A DNA stretch of 64,000 nucleotides from Saccharothrix obliqua (lineage in GTDB: Bacteria; Actinomycetota; Actinomycetes; Mycobacteriales; Pseudonocardiaceae). Location: assembly GCF_019375475.1 (NCBI RefSeq), contig NZ_JAHXGQ010000002.1, positions 186,001 to 250,000 on the forward strand, in the 5' to 3' direction. Positions 61,743-64,000 of this stretch are shown one piece after another. Below the pieces are notes generated by a model. The model had not been told where the DNA came from. It did not search any database and was given only the letters and a program-made list of their open reading frames with translations. How positions within the stretch are numbered: the stretch's first letter is position 1; every line of letters begins with the position of its first letter. Made by a program: the position numbers and the translations under genes.

Positions 61743-62625
61743 CGGGCGTTAGTACCGGAATTGACGGGCGGATCGCCACCAGCCACAGCCGTACACGCAG
61801 GACTCCGGGTGGCATTTCACCTGTCCAGGTGACCTGGAAAGGAGCCGATGGGCGCGAGGCGAGGGAGGGGCCTGGTGGGTCGGGATGCGGGCGCGGCCGG
61901 GGGCGGGCGAGGGAGGCGGGCGAGGCGCTGGTCCCGGCGGGTCGGGCGGGATGGAGGTTGGGGCGCGCGGGAGCGGGAGGGCAGGGGCAGGAGGGCAGGA
62001 GCGGGAGGGCGGGCCTCAGGCGGCGAGGTGCGAGCGGGAGGAGCGGGTGCGGGCGGACGGGGTGCGGGCGGACGGGTGTGAGCAGCGCGCAGGCGAGTCG
62101 GGCGTGCGCGCGGAGCGAGCCGAGGGCCGTACGGCGGGTGGGTGCCGGGAGGAGCACGGCGGCCGGACCGGAGGCCGGGTTCCGAAGCCGGCGGGGAGTC
62201 GGAGGACGGCCAGCTTTCAGGGCCGGCGGGTTGCGGGATGGCCGGGTTGGCGGCCGGGCGGGTTGGCGGCCGGGCGGGAGCCGGGACGGTGGGGTGGGTG
62301 CCCCGGCGTACGGGGATCTGGCGGGCGGGGTAGGGTTTGGGATCTTGCCGGGGGGCGGGGGTGTGGGGATGGGCAGGCTCCTAGCGGAGGCGTCTGGGAG
62401 TGGTGGGGGCTGGTCGGTTTTTGGGCAGCGTGGATCGCGCCATCGCGACCGTGTGGTCGGATCGCGTGTTCGCCCGTCGACTCGGCTTCGACTCGGCTCC
62501 GGCTGCCGTGACTTGGCTACCGCGACTCGGCTCCGGCTAGCGGAGGTCAGCTAGCGGGGGCTGTCCGGCGACGGGGTATCGCCCCGGGCGAGGGCGTCGG
62601 TCGGGTTCGCGACTGGGGGCTCCCT
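61743..62625. other. Intergenic G-rich low-complexity tract
   Basis: 883 bp with no supported gene. 61848-62330 is strongly G-skewed on the plus strand with many GGGAGG, GGGCGGG and GGGGGCGGGCGAGGG runs, able to form G-quadruplexes. 62470-62545 holds two copies of GACTCGGCTCCGGCT. Long ORFs across it are due to the lack of A/T and are rejected as coding. Confidence 0.6.
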
Positions 62626-63276
62626 TCAGGCGGCTCGGGGTAGGGCTGTTGTTCGGCAGCCGCAGCGGCTGCATACCGGGTGGCGCGGGGGTTGCACCAC
62701 CTCGGCCAGGAGGCGGCGGGAGTCGTCGAAGGTCGGGGCTCGCCGGCCCGGCACCAGGAGGCTGTCCAAAACCTCCTGCCAACGCCTCGCCCGCGCCCGC
62801 GAGCGCTCCACCGGGTCACCCAGCCTGGCCCGCACCCGCTCCCGCGACTCCTCCCGCGCCAGCCGCCCGGCCTCGCCCGGCTGCCTGCGCGGCCTGGGCT
62901 GGGTCAGCCGGGCGTTGCGCCGGTTGACCCGCCACCACTGCCCCAGCGTCATCCCGGGCACCGGGGGGCGCGCCCTCCGCGCGCCCCCCACCCACCACGA
63001 CCTGAGCCGCGCGCGGAGGAAGTCGTGCGCAACCTGGTCGCGGTTCCTGGGGCTGCCCTGCCTGCTGCCGTCCGGCCTGCTGTCCACGGCTACGAGCAGG
63101 GCGTCGACGCTCCACCCCTCGGCGAACCAGGGCGCCATGACCACGCGCACACCCGCGCGGTCCGCGTCGGCCCAGTTCGCCCGCAGGCAGAACGCCTCCA
63201 CAGCCGTGTCGATCTCGTCGTCGGTCTCGGGGATGACACGGCCCGGCCACTGCCGTGGATCAAGCTGTACGCGCAT
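62626..63276 (-). CDS. Hypothetical basic protein with C-terminal CxxC
   Basis: 216 residues from ATG 63276 (AAAGGAG upstream; a longer in-frame reading to 63309 lacks an RBS). N-terminal DPRQWPGRVIPETDDEIDTA, a central DALLVAVDSRPDGSR, a Trp-rich RSWWVGGARR and an Arg-rich helical tail (RRQPGEAGRLAREESRERVR) ending VCSRCGCRTTALPRAA. No HTH or catalytic motif is recognised. The tail with CxxCxC suggests nucleic-acid or metal binding, speculative. Divergent from the ArsR gene. Confidence 0.7.
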   Translation of the reverse strand: MRVQLDPRQWPGRVIPETDDEIDTAVEAFCLRANWADADRAGVRVVMAPWFAEGWSVDALLVAVDSRPDGSRQGSPRNRDQVAHDFLRARLRSWWVGGARRARPPVPGMTLGQWWRVNRRNARLTQPRPRRQPGEAGRLAREESRERVRARLGDPVERSRARARRWQEVLDSLLVPGRRAPTFDDSRRLLAEVVQPPRHPVCSRCGCRTTALPRAA

Positions 63277-63359
63277 CCCAAGCTCCTTTCCGAAACGCGC
63301 ACCGAACACCTGTTCGACATAGTGCCAGGGGGGTCCGACAATTCCGGAAGACCAGTCTT

Positions 63360-63373
63360 GACTTATCTAAGTC
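63360..63373. promoter_or_regulatory. Palindromic operator candidate upstream of ArsR
   Basis: GACTTATCTAAGTC is a 12-of-14 perfect inverted repeat (GACTTA/TAAGTC, TC spacer) 20 bp before the ArsR start. A further TAAG-x6-CTTA lies at about 63368-63381. ArsR proteins bind such 12-2-12-like palindromes, so autoregulation is likely. Confidence 0.5.
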
Positions 63374-63393
63374 CAGGCTTAAAGGTGCTGGTC

Positions 63394-63654
63394 GTGCACG
63401 CGTTCGACGTTCTCGGGGATCCGGTGCGCCGCCGCCTGTTGGAGCTGCTGGCCGACGGCGAGCAGTCGTCCGGCGCGCTGACGGCGGTGGTCCGCGACGA
63501 GTTCGGGATCTCGCAGCCCGCCGTCTCGCAGCACCTGCGCGTGCTCCGCGAGCACGGCTTCGCGCGCGTCCGCCCCGACGGCACGCGCCGCCTGTACGCG
63601 GTGGACCCGCGGGGCATCCGGGAGGCCGCCGAGTGGCTGCGGCGGTTCGCCTGA
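63394..63654 (+). CDS. ArsR-family winged-helix regulator
   Basis: 86 residues from GTG 63394 (AAAGG upstream). ArsR fold: FDVLGDPVRRRLLELLADGE, then the recognition part EFGISQPAVSQHLRVLREHGF and the wing RPDGTRRLYAVDP. No metal-binding ELCVC-type Cys, so it responds to a non-metal signal or acts constitutively. The palindrome just upstream suggests autoregulation. Confidence 0.88.
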   Translation: MHAFDVLGDPVRRRLLELLADGEQSSGALTAVVRDEFGISQPAVSQHLRVLREHGFARVRPDGTRRLYAVDPRGIREAAEWLRRFA

Positions 63655-63704
63655 ACCCGCCGGACGCGGTTTCACCCACCCCCGGAACGGCAACCCTTCC
63701 CCCC

Positions 63705-64000
63705 ATGACGGACACCCTGTGGGACGAGTTCCACCACGTAGTGAACATGACCTCGCACGAACTGGAGGACTGGCTGCGCACCCGCTCGGCGGACGAGGAG
63801 ACCGAGGAGGTGCCCGACCAGGCGGGCACGCCGACCGGTCAGGAAGTGCTGCGGGTGCTGCGCAAGCGGCGCACCGACCTGACCACCGAGGACGTCCGGG
63901 TGATGCGGAAGGTGGTCGACCGGGTGCACGCCCAGCGCCGGGACGACCTGGAGCCCACCGCGGGCGAGGCGCACTGGCGGCACCGGCTGATGTCGATCGG
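63705..64000 (+). CDS. DUF3140-family protein, 3' end beyond window
   Basis: 98 residues visible: MTDTLWDEFHHVVNMTSHEL, then EDWLRTRSADEETEEVPDQA, GQEVLRVLRKRRTDLTTEDV and MRKVVDRVHAQRRDDLEP. Matches the DUF3140 layout. ATG at 63705; a weak upstream CAACCC context without a strong RBS. Truncated by the window edge. Function unknown; DNA binding has been suggested for the family. Confidence 0.85.
   Translation, partial: MTDTLWDEFHHVVNMTSHELEDWLRTRSADEETEEVPDQAGTPTGQEVLRVLRKRRTDLTTEDVRVMRKVVDRVHAQRRDDLEPTAGEAHWRHRLMSI

Noticed and set aside
61685-62554. Rightward 289-residue ORF across the G-rich tract
   Set aside because: Almost only Gly, Arg, Ala and Val from GGG-rich repeats, no domain, and no plausible RBS; base composition explains its length.

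Overview
The window is very GC-rich and reads as chromosomal DNA of a filamentous actinomycete, most plausibly a Pseudonocardiales relative (Saccharothrix/Lentzea/Actinosynnema type). The reasons are strong GC bias at third codon positions, frequent GTG starts and GTGA/ATGA overlaps, a WhiB3/WhiD-type protein, Scr1/DUF397 regulator pairs, two gamma-butyrolactone-receptor-like TetR proteins, an ArfA/ArfC pair and MbtH-linked NRPS genes. I see no IS element, prophage, CRISPR array, tRNA or rRNA. Genus and product names are inference from sequence patterns only.

Region 1 (1-14.0 kb) is one end of an iron-regulated siderophore locus. A giant NRPS gene runs leftward off the edge of the window. A divergent EntS-type exporter, a siderophore-interacting flavoprotein and an MbtH-like protein sit beside it, and two DmdR/IdeR-type iron boxes flank the divergent promoters. 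The NRPS starts abnormally, inside an adenylation domain. Region 2 (14.1-15.9 kb) is a TetR regulator divergent from an FAD monooxygenase, with a 14-bp inverted operator-like repeat between them.

Region 3 (15.9-25.3 kb) is accessory. It holds a predicted trypsin-like protease fused to a DRGH (NucA/EndoG-type) nuclease, an aminoglycoside-phosphotransferase-fold protein, an NB-ARC/TPR STAND protein with a RHIM-like amyloid motif at its N terminus followed 7 bp later by an unknown gene, and a molybdopterin oxidoreductase that has lost its Fe-S ligands and is paired with a small helical protein.

Region 4 (25.5-45.4 kb) is a phosphate-scavenging island. It has PhoD, secreted beta-propeller-like and phytase-like proteins, a secreted PstS-like protein, a detached pstB, an operon pstC-pstA-pstS-(large anchored PBP-like protein)-(sortase-like protein without its catalytic His and Cys), and a DNRLRE-metallophosphatase. 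LysE/LysR genes, a small DUF1508-like gene, an unknown 453-residue protein and a saccharopine-dehydrogenase-family reductase are interspersed. GTTCACC PHO-box-like sites lie in the relevant intergenic regions.

Region 5 (45.5-64 kb) is mainly regulators and housekeeping-type genes: an MFS and TolB-like pair, GntR, an Ala/Gly-rich repeat ORF overlapping a TauE/SafE exporter, a TPR protein, two TetR receptors flanking a STAS protein, a zinc-finger/HTH/Scr1/DUF397 cluster with a fresh tandem duplication, DUF1992, an NlpC/P60 endopeptidase with a structured leader, a MerR-B12-type regulator, WhiB, ArfC/ArfA, a G-rich low-complexity tract, ArsR and a truncated DUF3140 gene.
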